DNA from: Peronospora farinosa
Taxonomy: Eukaryota > Oomycota > Peronosporomycetes > Peronosporales > Peronosporaceae
Length of the DNA stretch: 64,000 nt
NCBI GenBank assembly: GCA_947646735.1
Contig: CANTFK010000986.1
Span: forward strand, 248,001-312,000
Direction of reading: 5' to 3'
Positions 1-11,256 of the stretch are shown here, piece after piece; positions within the stretch are counted from its first letter, which is position 1, and each line of letters starts with the position of its first letter. A model generated the notes under the pieces. That model made no database searches, had not been told where the DNA came from, and saw only the letters and a list, made by a program, of their open reading frames with translations. A program made the translations under genes and the position numbers.

Positions 1-604
1 GTGATAGATCCTGGACTACAGATAGGCAGAATTGTAGGTTTCGAGTTTTGATTGGTTAACACTAAACAGAGCTCAATTTTACTTCTAATACACGTGTCGA
101 CTTCTCTTCCGGGCTGGATTCTTTGGCCACCCGAGGTCTCGAGGAAGCCTACACACTACGCAAGTCATATCCCTGGATTGTTTGGCCAGGGATTGCAAGA
201 ACTCTCAACACAACTCAACTGCGATCGGACGCAGATAAAACACGTAGGGCAAAGCGAAGCAAGTGCAGGACGGATCAAGTGGTCAGAAGGTTCTGCTCAA
301 GTGGTCAGAAGATTCAAGCTTCGTTTTATTGGATAACCGTGATCGATTGGGAAGATCACACCAAGTACTCGGTTTATCTTGTGAAGATTTCCACAAGATA
401 ACCAAACCTCCTATCCCTAACCCAATTAGGATCAACATCGACTCAAGTCCACCGAGAAGAGAGCAACCCGCCCTACCGACGGGTACACAAGGTGAGGAAG
501 TCTTTATACACGGAATCGGGGTACCCCCTCCGTTAGTCGGTCGTCCGGGAGCCAGTGGAGAGTTGGAATCGCATCAGCAATTTTGCGAATCCCACTCCAC
601 CACA
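1..604 (+). repeat. Gypsy-1 5' LTR, start cut by window edge
   Basis: It matches 10233-10835 base for base apart from substitutions near 72, 159, 252, 304 and 550 and one extra C near 468. It ends in CCACCACA. Judging from the 3' copy, the LTR probably starts TGACACG, nine bases before this window. Confidence 0.95.
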
Positions 605-2898
605 ATGGTGCGCGTGCCCGGATCTTCTGGTGACTCGGGATTTCACCGTGAGTCCCTGAGAGAAGATGTTAAGGTCAAAATTGAACCTGGGATTGAAGCG
701 TCAGCGGCAAAGGGATCACCGCAGACGTGTGAAGAAAAAAGATCCCCGGATCATCAGCGTTTTGGGAGGGGCGCAGATGAAAAGAAAACCAAAGAGGAAG
801 ATCAAGAGATTGATCTAGAAGAAAAACCTCTACCCCCTCCCCAGGTCCTTTCGAGGACCCCTGCGGATCACGTTGCAAAACGCGATCCGCTGGATAAAAA
901 TCCTTCGGTTAAAACCGAAGGAAATTTATCCAAAACCACTCCGAATTCGAAGAAGAAGAAGAAGAATTCGAAGCGATATCGAGTGAAGATGAAGGCGCCT
1001 GAGTCGGATCATGATGATGCCGACATGAAGCTGGCGCATGAGGAAGACAAGGCGAAAGGATGGCAACTGGATCAGTTGGAGTGGTGTTATCATTGGAAGG
1101 AGCTTAAAGATCTGTTGTCAAGCGATCCCGTTCTAAAGATTTTGAAACCGAAGTTAATTGGATCGCTGCGAGGACCAATTTCAGCTCCCATTCCGACACC
1201 GAACCAGTTGGAAGCGATCCGTCGGCTTATGGAGCTGCTCCAAAATGCTGGATTCACCGCTGGAGCTTTTGACGCGCAGGTGCTGCTGGAATGCAATCAT
1301 GATCGCGTGATCCAGGAAGGGCGATCTCTGTTTGCGAATTTAGTTCCGCTACTGGGGAATGCGATCCAGTAGACCAGGCGATCCAACCGATCGTAGATAT
1401 TCCAAAAGTTTATCACATTGGATCGTCACAATATATGTCAGCGGAATCTGAAGGGGAGTCGGATACCTCGATCAACATTCAGCGAATGTCACTTGGACCG
1501 GCTGGTGCAGCACACATTCGTGAACGACTTGTACCGACCAAGGCCGAAGTACAGTCGCCAACTACATCCGCAGCTTAAGATACGAATGTGACTGGATCAG
1601 GGCAGCTGCAGTCCTACTTTGAAGCTGCTATGAGGAAGTATGAACAGGATCAAGCTCGCATGATCGCTAGTCGATCCGCGATCTCCATAAATACCCCAAA
1701 AGTCTGCATTTCGGATGTGGACATGGAATCGGCCGGATCGCGTCAATCGCGATCCAATAATTACGATCCAGACGATTTGGGGTTGGAGGATCTACGACGG
1801 CCACAAGTCGCAAGTGCAGGCACTGTACCCAATGGTGGACTTGTCACCCAGCGAATTCGAATGTCTGCGATCGCAGACCTGAAAGAATTCACAGGACGGG
1901 ACAAGGACGAAGATCGGGCGAGAAGCTGGGTCAACAAGGCCAAGTCTGCATTCTTACGCGATCAAGCCCCGGACGATGAAAAATGTCTAGTATTTGGTGA
2001 CTTACTCACGGGGCCGGCGCGAAATTGGTACATCCAGCTTAGACGATCTACCCGGAATTCATGGAAGTCGTTGCTGGAAACCTTCATGATCCAGTATTGT
2101 GGATATGGTATGTCTGTCGGGAGACAATATTACCATGCGAAGAAGCGATCTGATGAAACTCCATTAAAATATTTGTATCGGCTGAATGTAGCCGCGATCC
2201 GAGCAAAAATCCCCATTCGGGAAGGATCGCCTTCAATTCGCCGAGAACATGTGGAACATTTCATTGGTACGCTCGACGATCGCGATCTGGCTAAGCAATT
2301 GACGTTGTTACGCCTTGGAGATGCCGACGATATGGAAGAGACTCTTCGAACATATCAACGCATGGAAGGGAGACAGTATCCGAGTGCAATGGGGTCAAGC
2401 AAATTTCGTCAGCGATCTGCGTCGGCCTCCACTCCGACACCCTCGAAACCAACTCGTGCTGTGAGAGCAATCCGCCTGGAAGGCAGTAGCAGCGAGTCAG
2501 ACTCGGACCTTAGTGGATCGGACGCCGATACAGATCGACGCAATCTTTGTGTGGCTACAGTACCGGATCGCGTGAAGAAATTCAATGATCAACGTGCTGG
2601 ATGTGAGCATTTGGATCAAGATCGCAGTCCAGATCGCATGGGGAATCAGAAGGCTTGTACCCATTGTGAATCAAAGAAACATGATGATCGTGGATGTTGG
2701 AAGAGGCTAATGTGTCAGAAGTGTGGTCGCAAGGGAAACCCTTCGGATAAGTGTTTTTACATCTGTTCCGCCTGCGGAGATGTTCATAAGAGTGGAAAGT
2801 GTCGAATGGAAGAATTCTACAACATGATACGCAAGTGGTATGTCCCAACCAAGCATGCTGGAATGCTTCCGCCGAAGGCAGAAGAAATGTTAAACTAG
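605..2898 (+). pseudogene. Gypsy-1 gag, with one frameshift and one stop
   Basis: Gag would form the retrotransposon particle. The first segment (605-1372) is lysine-rich and charged. Near 1355-1372 the open frame shifts by one and continues to a TAA at 1576-1578, after which the same frame runs to the TAG at 2896-2898. The part from about 1588 has a capsid-like helical region (around 1860-2370) and then three cysteine-rich knuckles near 2650-2815. Knuckle one is C-X2-C-X4-H-X4-C. Knuckle two has Asn where His is expected. Knuckle three is C-X2-C-X3-H-X4-C. The end overlaps pol in the -1 frame. The single original ORF is my inference from the two small breaks. Confidence 0.8.
606..622 (+). 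other. Gypsy-1 primer-binding site
   Basis: A TGG triplet starts two bases after the LTR terminus and is followed by TGCGCGTGCCCGGA. PBS sequences begin TGG because they pair with the CCA end of a tRNA. Which tRNA is used was not determined. The gag start codon at 605 overlaps this site. Confidence 0.6.
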
Positions 2899-2941
2899 GA
2901 CGCTCGCCAGGTTGGAATCTGGTACGAGCCGAGCGTTCTAG
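2889..2941 (+). promoter_or_regulatory. Probable -1 ribosomal frameshift signal, gag to pol
   Basis: The heptamer G-TTA-AAC (2889-2895) is in the right phase: gag codons are TTA AAC and the -1 codons are GTT AAA. It is followed directly by the gag stop TAG. Bases 2895-2906 can pair with 2930-2941 as a 12-bp stem with one G-U pair, and an inner CCAG/CTGG stem lies in the loop. GTTAAAC is a known slippery sequence in arteriviruses. The short spacer is atypical, since the stem must partly open to leave the usual 5-9 nt. Confidence 0.55.
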
Positions 2942-5900
2942 GCTCTGCATTTATGCATTTGTGGAAAGAAGATCGACTGATCAAGGTGTTAACGCTTGGA
3001 TCGACCCGATTAATACATGTGAGGATTCAAAAAATTTGCGTTTAATATCAAGTGTCGTAAGAGTTGATGAATATGCCCGATCGCCTGCTAAAATGGAGCT
3101 CGACTTAGCACCAGGTGAATCACGAGGATATTGGAAATATCATACCCCTGGAAAATGGTTCAAGCAAGCCAAGGCAACGGGCAAGATCAACAATGAAAAG
3201 GCGATTATGTTGTTTGATTCTGGAGCCGAAGTCTCGATCGTCGACACCACCTTTGCTCGTAAGGTAGGATGTGTCATTGACGAGAGCCAAAGGCAAGAAT
3301 GCGTTGGGATTGGTGAGAACACATACATGACGGATGGTCGTACAAGAATCAAGATTACGCTGAATGGATCATTAGTCTACTATTTTGATGCTTGGGTTGG
3401 AGATCAAGTAGGTCAAGACGCGATCTTGGGTATGGATTTCATGGTACCGGATGGGATACGCTTGGATTTAGCCGATGGAACGCTTTGTTTACCTGAAGAG
3501 GTCAGGATCCTTCTGAATGGACGAAGACCTCCTTATCGGGCTACTATACAAGCGATCACAATTCCAGATCAATTCGTGGTGATTCCCGTGGGTAAATCGA
3601 CCGAAGTGAAGATCGGAGTTAATCCTCCTAAGGCCAAGATCTGGGTGAGGCGTGATCCGAAATGGGTGCCCACAGTGACTACGGGACCTGGTCAGATCAA
3701 GTACTTACAACTGACTAATATCGGCGATGAAGAAGTGACTTTAAGTCATGGATCGCCATTAGGTTGGTGGATGGTCGCTGATATGATACCTCGGTCCCCA
3801 GGATATGTCTCGGTAGGATCGCGTCGGTATAACGAATGGCAGACATTAGCGTTCGAAGCGACAACGGATCGGGAAGAAGAGCCACCGGAAGAATATACCG
3901 GACCGCTAGTGGATCATCCTTCGTACCCTACACCGAAAAGGGTCTTAACACGCTCAAAAGAGGAAGCAGAAAAAAGTACCACGGAAACAGCGAAACTCGC
4001 GTCACGATCAAATGATGAACGCAGTACAATAAGTGACGTCGGTGATAAAGTTGTACAAGACAGGGAGATCAAGGACGAACATCAACGATCAGCACGATCG
4101 CCGTTTAAGATTAATGTGATCAAAGGAACGCCAGAAGTCGATCAAGTAAAAGATGTGCCAGTCAAAGAAGCTCGCACCAACGAAGGCATCGATTCAGAAT
4201 TTATTGATCACTATATGAATCTTGTCAATCATGATTATGGAGATCGCGATCCGACAATTACAGATCGCGATTCAGCAATCATTGAAAGTGTTTCTGTGGA
4301 TCGCGATCCTGCGATTATTGATGGTGTAGATAGCGATCCAGCAATTATGGAAAGTGTTTCTGTGGATCGCGATCCTGCGATTATTGAGGATGTAGATCGC
4401 GATCCAACAATTATTGACAGTATTTCTGTGGATCGTGATCTGGCAATTAAAGATATATGTGCGGATCGCGATCCTGCGATAAAGAATCGCGATCCACAGT
4501 CCCAAAAGATGGAAAATAAGTCCGATGTGGAAAACGAGGGAGAATTTTCGACGAAAGGTGAAGAGGTGAAGCTGGAGAGTACAACATATTATCATGAAAG
4601 TGGTGAGTTGTATGCCGAAGACGTAGATCAACACATGGCAGTTTTGCCAGAAATTGGTCCATCTACAGCCGAAGTCACAATTGATGATATACAAGTGGGC
4701 GATCCGGGAGTTCCCCTAACTGAAGACCAAGAAGGATTACGACAACTGATTTGGAAGAGTCGTCATTTGCTTATCGGCAAAGGAAATGCCTTACCTCCAG
4801 CGGCACGTGGAGCTGTATGTGATATAGATGTTGGTGAAGCACATCCGATCGCACAACGGGTGCGACCAGTCGCGCCTAAATTTCGTGAGAAGTTAGCTGA
4901 CCTAATCAAGGGATTATTATCAGCTAAAATCATTCGACCATCGACTTCACAATGGGCCTCTCCAATTGTTGTGATCATTAAGAAGAATGGTGTCGACATC
5001 CGTTTGTGTATCGACTATCGACGGGTGAACCAACTGACGAGACTAATGGTTTATCCCATGCCTTTGATAAGCGAACTGCTACAAGACATGGACAAGGCGA
5101 TGTGGTATTGCTCTCTGGATATGGCGAGCGGATATTGGGTCGTGGAAATGACGGAGCGGGCAAGAATGATTTCAGCTTTTATTACACCGTCGGGTTTATT
5201 TGAATGGTTGCGAATGCCGTTTGGGCTGAAAAACGCTCCACAGATTTATCAGCGACTTATAAACAATGCGTTGTATGGCTATCTCAAGATCGGCAAGAGT
5301 ACGACTACGATCGGTGCAGAATCAACAGATTCGAGATTCCCAAATACTGGATCGCCAAGATTGATTGACGTGTTTTCAGAGGGAGAACCGGATACCAGCC
5401 AGAATCCCTCTGTGCTTGGTAGAAGATCATATATCGATGACATACTGATTCCCGCTACGTCGTGGACCTCCTTATATGATAAGGTGAAACGATTGCTAGA
5501 GGCATGCAATGAATGGAATCTGTCGATAAGCCTGGCTAAAAGTTTTTGGGGACGACGAAAGGTGGATTACTTGGGACATCAAGTTTCACTCGCTGAAATA
5601 GAGGCACATCCAAAAGATCTAGGATCACTTGAGAATATCCCATTCCCAAAGACATTACGATCGATGCAATCTTTTCTAGAATGTTTGAATTACTATAGCC
5701 GATTTATCGAGGATTTTGCGATTTACGCTTCGGTGTTGTACGAATTACGGGAAGCAGATTTCCATGAAATCCGCCGTTTGGATAAGGTGAATACACTGGC
5801 TAAAAATGTTGGAGGGAGTAACGATGGTGACTGGCAAGAAACGAATCAACCTAATCCAGATCGAGACCCTGATACAGGGGGCGATCCAGATCGAGAAGGT

Positions 5901-8664
5901 CGGACTAGATGGGAAAAATCGATGACCGCGTTCACTATGTTGAAAGCCAAGATCGCAAATACCCCGATTCTCAAGCACTTCGATCCAGATCGACCTCCAG
6001 TTATTGTTGTTTACGCAAGTAAATGGGCGGTTTCAGCAGCTTTGCTGCAGGAATTTGATGGCATATATTGGCCGGTAACATTTTCAAGTCGGATGTTGAA
6101 GCCGAATGAAATAAATTACGGGATGGTCGAGAAAGAAGTTCTGGCACTTCTCCGGATTTTGGATACATGCTATGCTATGCTAGTCTCGCGAGAGATAAAG
6201 GTTTTTACACGTTATTCAACGCTGGCCTGGCTAGTACAATCCTCCGGTCTTAATGGACGACTAGGAAGGTGGGCTGCATTGTTATCGACTTGGACGTTGG
6301 AGATTAAGAAATGCGAGAAAGGAGAGGACGAAATACTTGGAGCTTTGGCGGCAAGTATAACGCCCCGTGAGGAAGTCGATGAGGTACTAATTGCGATCGC
6401 TCCCCGGAAACAGCCAAGAAGGACTATAAGTATGCCTTCTCCTACGGTAGGAAAGACGGAAAGTCTTTTGGTCGTCAGTTTCGATGGATCGGCACGAGTA
6501 AAACGTAAAGGTGGAGCTTATAGTGCTATTGTGTGGCAATTACCAGAGTGGACAATTTTGGAGGCAGTTTCCAAATATTCAACGGATCTAACAGTGAATG
6601 AAGCAGAATACAACGGCATGTTGCTGGGTTTTGAATTACTCACACACCAGGACAGAAGACGAGTTATAATTTGTGGAGACTCGAATTTGGTGATACGGCA
6701 AATGCGTGGTGAAAGTGATGTAAGGCACCAGGTCTGCAATTATTGCGACATAAAGCGTTGAAGAAATTGCGGTCGTGGCCTGCTCATGAGTTTCTACATA
6801 TGAAACGCGATTGGAATCAGAGCGCAGATCGATTAGCTAGTATCGCATTGCAACGAGAAGAGGGGGCGAGTATGATTACGGATGAGGATCGTCGAGATTT
6901 AATTACGCTTAATCGGTTGGATGAATTGCTAAAGCCTCAAGAGACCAAGTCAGTGGTTAAAGTAGCGGCGATAGCTCGATCACCACGAAGAAAACGTCGA
7001 CAACCACAAATTTTGCAGGAAGAAATGGTGCAGCAGATGAGAAGTGATCGCATACAGCGTGCCCAAGACGAAGAACGCTGGATCGCTAATCTGAATGCAT
7101 ATTTGGTCGGAGACATTTCGACATTGACGGTCGAGGAAGCGAAATCATGTGCCAAGATGGCTAACGATTATGAAGTGGATGAAGATAATCTGTTATATTT
7201 TTGCCCGGGCCCCACAACGAAATCGGAAGATCGGGACGAAATCGCTCGTCTGGTGGTGCCCGAAAATCTGCAGCAAGATTTCCTGCATCATTATCATTCT
7301 AGTTTGGAAGGGGGTCACCTGTGTTTGGGAGAACCTACCAGCGGATTAGAGCGCATTTTCACTGGAGGGGTTTGTATCGAAGTGTCCAACGCTATGTGAA
7401 TCAATGCACAGATTGTGAAACTGGAAAGGGACGTCCCGTGATTGATGGAGAATCACCGGGGAATCTACAGTCTACCTATCCTTTCCAAATTATCGCCATG
7501 GATCACATACCGTCTCTGCCTAAATCGTTCAAAGGAAATACCGAATTACTTATCTGGGTTGATTTATTTTCTGGCTACGTGATCGCCAAAGGAAGTTCGT
7601 CGCGAACAGCCCAAACTATCGCTGAAAATTATGAAGAGTGTGTTTTCCGTCGTTTTGGTGCTAGTGAAGCAATACGTCATGACCGAGAGCCCGGGTTTAT
7701 GTCGGATTTTTTCGTGCGTTTAACCGAATTATTGGACAGAAGCAAAGGGCAACGATGGCATATCGACCTCAAGCAAATGGAACTGCTGAGCGTATGGTGC
7801 AAACTCTGACTCGTGCATTAAAGATGTATGTCTCTGATGTGAATCAACAATACTGGGATGAGTATGCCGAACGCCTAACTTTCGCGATCAATACCGCCCA
7901 AGATCGGGTGCGTGGCGAAATGCCATTTTTCTTGATTCATGGTTGGGACCCGCGATCTACGTTGGAAGCTACATTATTATTAGGGAGTACGAGGCGTCGG
8001 GATCGCGATCCACGTAGGTGGCGATATCATGTGCAGCGGCATTATCAGCGGGCGAGAGAAGCAGTAAATGAGAGACTCAGGACTGCGATCCAAACACGTG
8101 CTGATCGCCACAATGAAAATCTCAAGCCTCACGAAATTGAACCAAGGGCGCAAGTCTGGTTATATTTGGATGGGTTAAAGAAGGGTACGCTCAAAAGCTA
8201 GCACATATGTGGCATGGACCTTTTCGAGTAAAGGAAATATGTGGAGATCACGCTGTCCGACTGGAGATTGCTGGTACACCATTCGATTATTTCCTGTCGT
8301 ACATATATCCAAGTTGAAGAGAGTAAAGACGTTCCCCGATCGTCCAAAAAATTTGCTGACGATCGAAGAAGAGTATCGATTCGATTTTGATGAAGCGCTT
8401 TTGCCGGAAGATAGTTTTGAAGGTAATCTGGAAGATGATGAATTCGAAGTGGAAAAGATTGTGGATGTACGGTCTGATAGAAAGACACGTTTTGGACGAG
8501 TACATAGACAGTTTAAAGTCTACTGGAAAGGTTATGCTAACCCATCCTGGGTGGACGAAGCCGACTTAAATTGTGGTGCCCTATTGCGAGATTTTGAACG
8601 TGGCGAGATTAGCCGGAATCGTTTTGAAGCGATGCAATCACATGAAGAGGGATCTGGTGGCTAA
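2895..8664 (+). pseudogene. Gypsy-1 pol: protease, RT, two RNases H, integrase, chromodomain
   Basis: An aspartic protease motif (LFDSGAEVS) lies near 3210-3235. The RT spans about 4850-5600 with a YIDD catalytic motif at 5434-5445. A Gypsy RNase H follows to about 6360. A second RNase H lies at about 6460-6830, with Asp in SFDGSA, Glu in NEAEYNG and Asp in CGDSN. The integrase has an HHCC finger near 7285-7415 and acidic residues in AMDHIP, RHDREP and the segment after 7755. A chromodomain is at about 8440-8600 (FKVYWKGY, then SWVDEADL). Frame changes occur near 6750, 7320-7390, 7755-7800, 8199 and 8280, so this copy cannot make a full polyprotein. The chromodomain would guide insertion to modified chromatin. 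Confidence 0.85.
4255..4500 (+). repeat. In-frame minisatellite between protease and RT of Gypsy-1
   Basis: About eight imperfect copies of a unit containing GATCGCGATCC are translated as repeated DRDPAI-type peptides. The number of codons stays in frame. The same CGCGATCC core forms the noncoding array at 9590-10145. Confidence 0.85.
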
Positions 8665-9589
8665 CGAAGATCGAATGTTGGGGATGGTATAATATGCAAG
8701 AAGGTTGCATAGGAGGGTGGAAAGGAAATTTGTGTGTAATGCGTATGGCGATCGAAGGTCTAAGAGACTGGATCACGGCTGAAAAGGCCTAACAAAAGAA
8801 GACAATTTTGGAGATGATTAACGAAATGGAGAAACAAAATAAAATTGTATTGAACGACTGAGAGGTGTTACTAGTCAACAAACACCCCGACGAAAATTAA
8901 TCGAACAGACGGTGCACAGCCAGATCGACACTGTATACCGTCTACCGGTGCAGGGGACGATTGTGGTAAAGTCGATTTGGAGTTTTGGCTAAGTCCATGT
9001 ATTAATTTTATCGATAAATCCGGAGCCGAAATATCGGGACTTTTCTCGCCAACGGCTGGATCCCTTTCCCATAACGGTTGGATTCCTTTCTCATAACGGT
9101 TGGATCCCTGTCCCGCTTACGGTTGGACCCCTTTCCCATGACGGTTGGATCCCTTTCCACCACTAAGTCACTTACTAAAATGACTTATTGGGTGTGGTGG
9201 AGTCGATCGTAATTTATGGTTGATCGAATGGAAAAGTACCATTGATCGTGGCATGGATCATATTTCCATGTTATATTGGATTATCATGGAATAGATCACC
9301 GCTTGGATATACTTGGTTCCAGTATCGGTTGATCCAACTGGATGTATTAAAATTGCACGGATTTTACTTGAATGTGGAATATTGGAATTTCTCAAAGTGT
9401 GGATCGCGGCCTCAATTAATTGTAATGGACAAATCATGATCCGAGATACATATCGTATCGCTATCGAGTTTGGATAGCACCGCGATCCAAGTCTGGATCG
9501 CACTGCAATCTTAGTATTCAGGTGGATCCGCGATCCGTGATTCGGTTATTTCACTGTGGAGGAGCGAGTAAACAATTTTCGTTAATTGT
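8665..9589 (+). other. Gypsy-1 3' noncoding region
   Basis: Stop codons occur in all frames and no gene was recognised. It holds the short tandem array at 9051-9160 and scattered GATC motifs. It probably belongs to the transcribed 3' part of the element. Confidence 0.6.
9051..9160 (+). repeat. Tandem repeat, about 5 x 24 bp, unit AACGGTTGGATCCCTTTCCC
   Basis: Five adjacent imperfect copies of a unit reading roughly AACGGTTGGATCCCTTTCCC plus AT. The copies differ by single bases and small indels. Confidence 0.8.
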
Positions 9590-10145
9590 AGATCGCGATC
9601 CAAGTTATGTGGATCGCACATCAAGGATCGATCCCGAAACATTGTGCAGAAAACGCGATCCAACTTGGAAAACGCGATCCGACTTAGAATCGCGATCCGA
9701 CTCAAAACCGCGATCCAAAGCTGAGCGCGATCCGACTCAGAATCGCGATCCAAAGCTGAACGCGATCCGACTCAGAACCGCGATCCAAGGCTGAGCGCGA
9801 TCCGACTCAGAACCGCGATCCGAATCAGGACCACAATCCAAGGCTGAACGCGATCCAAGGCAGACCGCGATCCAAGGTAGACCGCGATCCGACTCAGAAG
9901 CGCGATCCAAAGCTGAGCGCGATCCGACTCAGAATCGCGATTCGACTCAGAACCGCGATCCAAGGTATATCGCTATCCGACTCAGAACCGCGATCCGAAT
10001 CAGAACCGCGATCCAAGACTGAGCGCGATCCGACTCAGAACCGCGATCCGACTCAGAACCGCAATCCAAGGCTGAACGCGATCCAAGACGGAGCGCGATC
10101 CAAGGTAAACCGCGATCCGACTCTGAACCGCGATCCAAGGTTAAG
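9590..10145 (+). repeat. CGCGATCC minisatellite before the Gypsy-1 3' LTR
   Basis: Almost thirty copies of the octamer CGCGATCC (or one-base variants) occur every 15-30 bp, separated by short spacers such as GACTCAGAA, AAGGCTGA and AAAGCTGA. The spacers alternate, which gives a higher-order unit of about 32 bp. Confidence 0.9.
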
Positions 10146-10210
10146 GCAAGATCGCCGATGGATCGGGATGGCAAAGGCATTTGGGGTGGACCACATATCG
10201 AGATCTGATT

Positions 10211-10223
10211 TTTCCTGAAAGGG
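10211..10223 (+). other. Gypsy-1 polypurine tract
   Basis: The short purine run GAAAGGG directly precedes TGACACG, the inferred first bases of the 3' LTR. This tract would prime plus-strand DNA synthesis. It is shorter than usual. Confidence 0.45.
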
Positions 10224-10835
10224 TGACACGTGGTGATAGATCCTGGACTACAGATAGGCAGAATTGTAGGTTTCGAGTTTTGATTGGTTAACACTAAACA
10301 GAGTTCAATTTTACTTCTAATACACGTGTCGACTTCTCTTCCGGGCTGGATTCTTTGGCCACCCGAGGTCTCGAGGAAGCCTACACACTAAGCAAGTCAT
10401 ATCCCTGGATTGTTTGGCCAGGGATTGCAAGAACTCTCAACACAACTCAACTGCGATCGGACGCAGATAAAACACGTAGGGCAAGGCGAAGCAAGTGCAG
10501 GACGGATCAAGTGGTCAGAAGGTTCTGCTCAAGTGATCAGAAGATTCAAGCTTCGTTTTATTGGATAACCGTGATCGATTGGGAAGATCACACCAAGTAC
10601 TCGGTTTATCTTGTGAAGATTTCCACAAGATAACCAAACCTCCTATCCCTAACCCAATTAGGATCAACATCGACTCAAGTCCACCGAGAAGAGAGCAACC
10701 GCCCTACCGACGGGTACACAAGGTGAGGAAGTCTTTATACACGGAATCGGGGTACCCCCTCCGTTAGTCGGTCGTCCGGGCGCCAGTGGAGAGTTGGAAT
10801 CGCATCAGCAATTTTGCGAATCCCACTCCACCACA
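10224..10835 (+). repeat. Gypsy-1 3' LTR
   Basis: From 10233 it matches 1-604 at about 99%. The 5' end is placed at TGACACG after the purine tract and the 3' end at CCACCACA. The following bases TTAAC are the interrupted gag of Gypsy-2 copy B. Confidence 0.9.
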
Positions 10836-11208
10836 TTAACAAGGAGTCGTTTTCGACCGCCTTGTACTTGGAGACCTTAATCTTCAAGGACTCGGGTCGA
10901 CGTGTATACGCCGACCCGGCAGCAACAGCACTAGCCTGCTGTTGTCTCAACAGTTCAGACTGTTGAGCGCCTTGTTCTATCAACAGTTCAACCTGTTGAG
11001 AACCTTGCTCCTGTAGCAAGGTGGGTTTCTTTACAACTTTGTCAAGTTCATGTTGTATGAACTTGGCGATGGTTGCATGTTGGTCGTCTCCGCTAAGAGA
11101 GAGCAACATGGCACCAACGGCAGGGTTGCCGATGGTTTCATCCATACGCTGAACCGCATTCCATTCGAGGTCACTCAAGTGGCGGAAATCATCACCCGCT
11201 GATTCCAT
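10836..11208 (-). pseudogene. Gypsy-2 copy B gag, truncated
   Basis: The ATG at 11208 corresponds to that at 16324 in copy A. The predicted protein follows copy A with a few substitutions until residue 124, where Gypsy-1 interrupts it. The open frame then runs into LTR sequence, so the last residues are not gag. Confidence 0.85.
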
Positions 11209-11256
11209 AGCGGATGGTGCGGTGGTCGCTGAACGGACCACGAAGTGCTACCAGGT

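Larger units (their letters stand above)
1..10835 (+). mobile_element. Gypsy-1: Ty3/Gypsy LTR retrotransposon, frameshifted copy
   Basis: The element has two LTRs, a primer-binding site, gag, pol (protease, RT, RNase H, second RNase H, integrase, chromodomain), a long 3' untranslated region with minisatellites, a purine tract and the 3' LTR. The first 9 or so bases of the 5' LTR appear to lie before the window. The LTRs differ by 5 substitutions and one indel over about 604 bp, so insertion looks recent, yet gag and pol carry at least six frameshifts or stops. The right flank at 10836 is the gag of another element in minus orientation, so this is a nested insertion. The order RT-RNase H-integrase places it in Ty3/Gypsy. 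The additional RNase H recalls oomycete Gypsy elements and plant Tat elements (family knowledge, not tested here). Confidence 0.95.

Noticed and set aside
4272..4694. Minus-strand ORF of 140 codons in Gypsy-1 pol
   Set aside because: It is the antisense shadow of the CGCGATCC array. The repeated IAIHRN-type peptides come only from the minisatellite.
9540..10145. CRISPR-like array of short repeats and spacers
   Set aside because: The spacers are themselves repeated and variable in length, the context is a eukaryotic retrotransposon, and there are no cas genes. It is a minisatellite.
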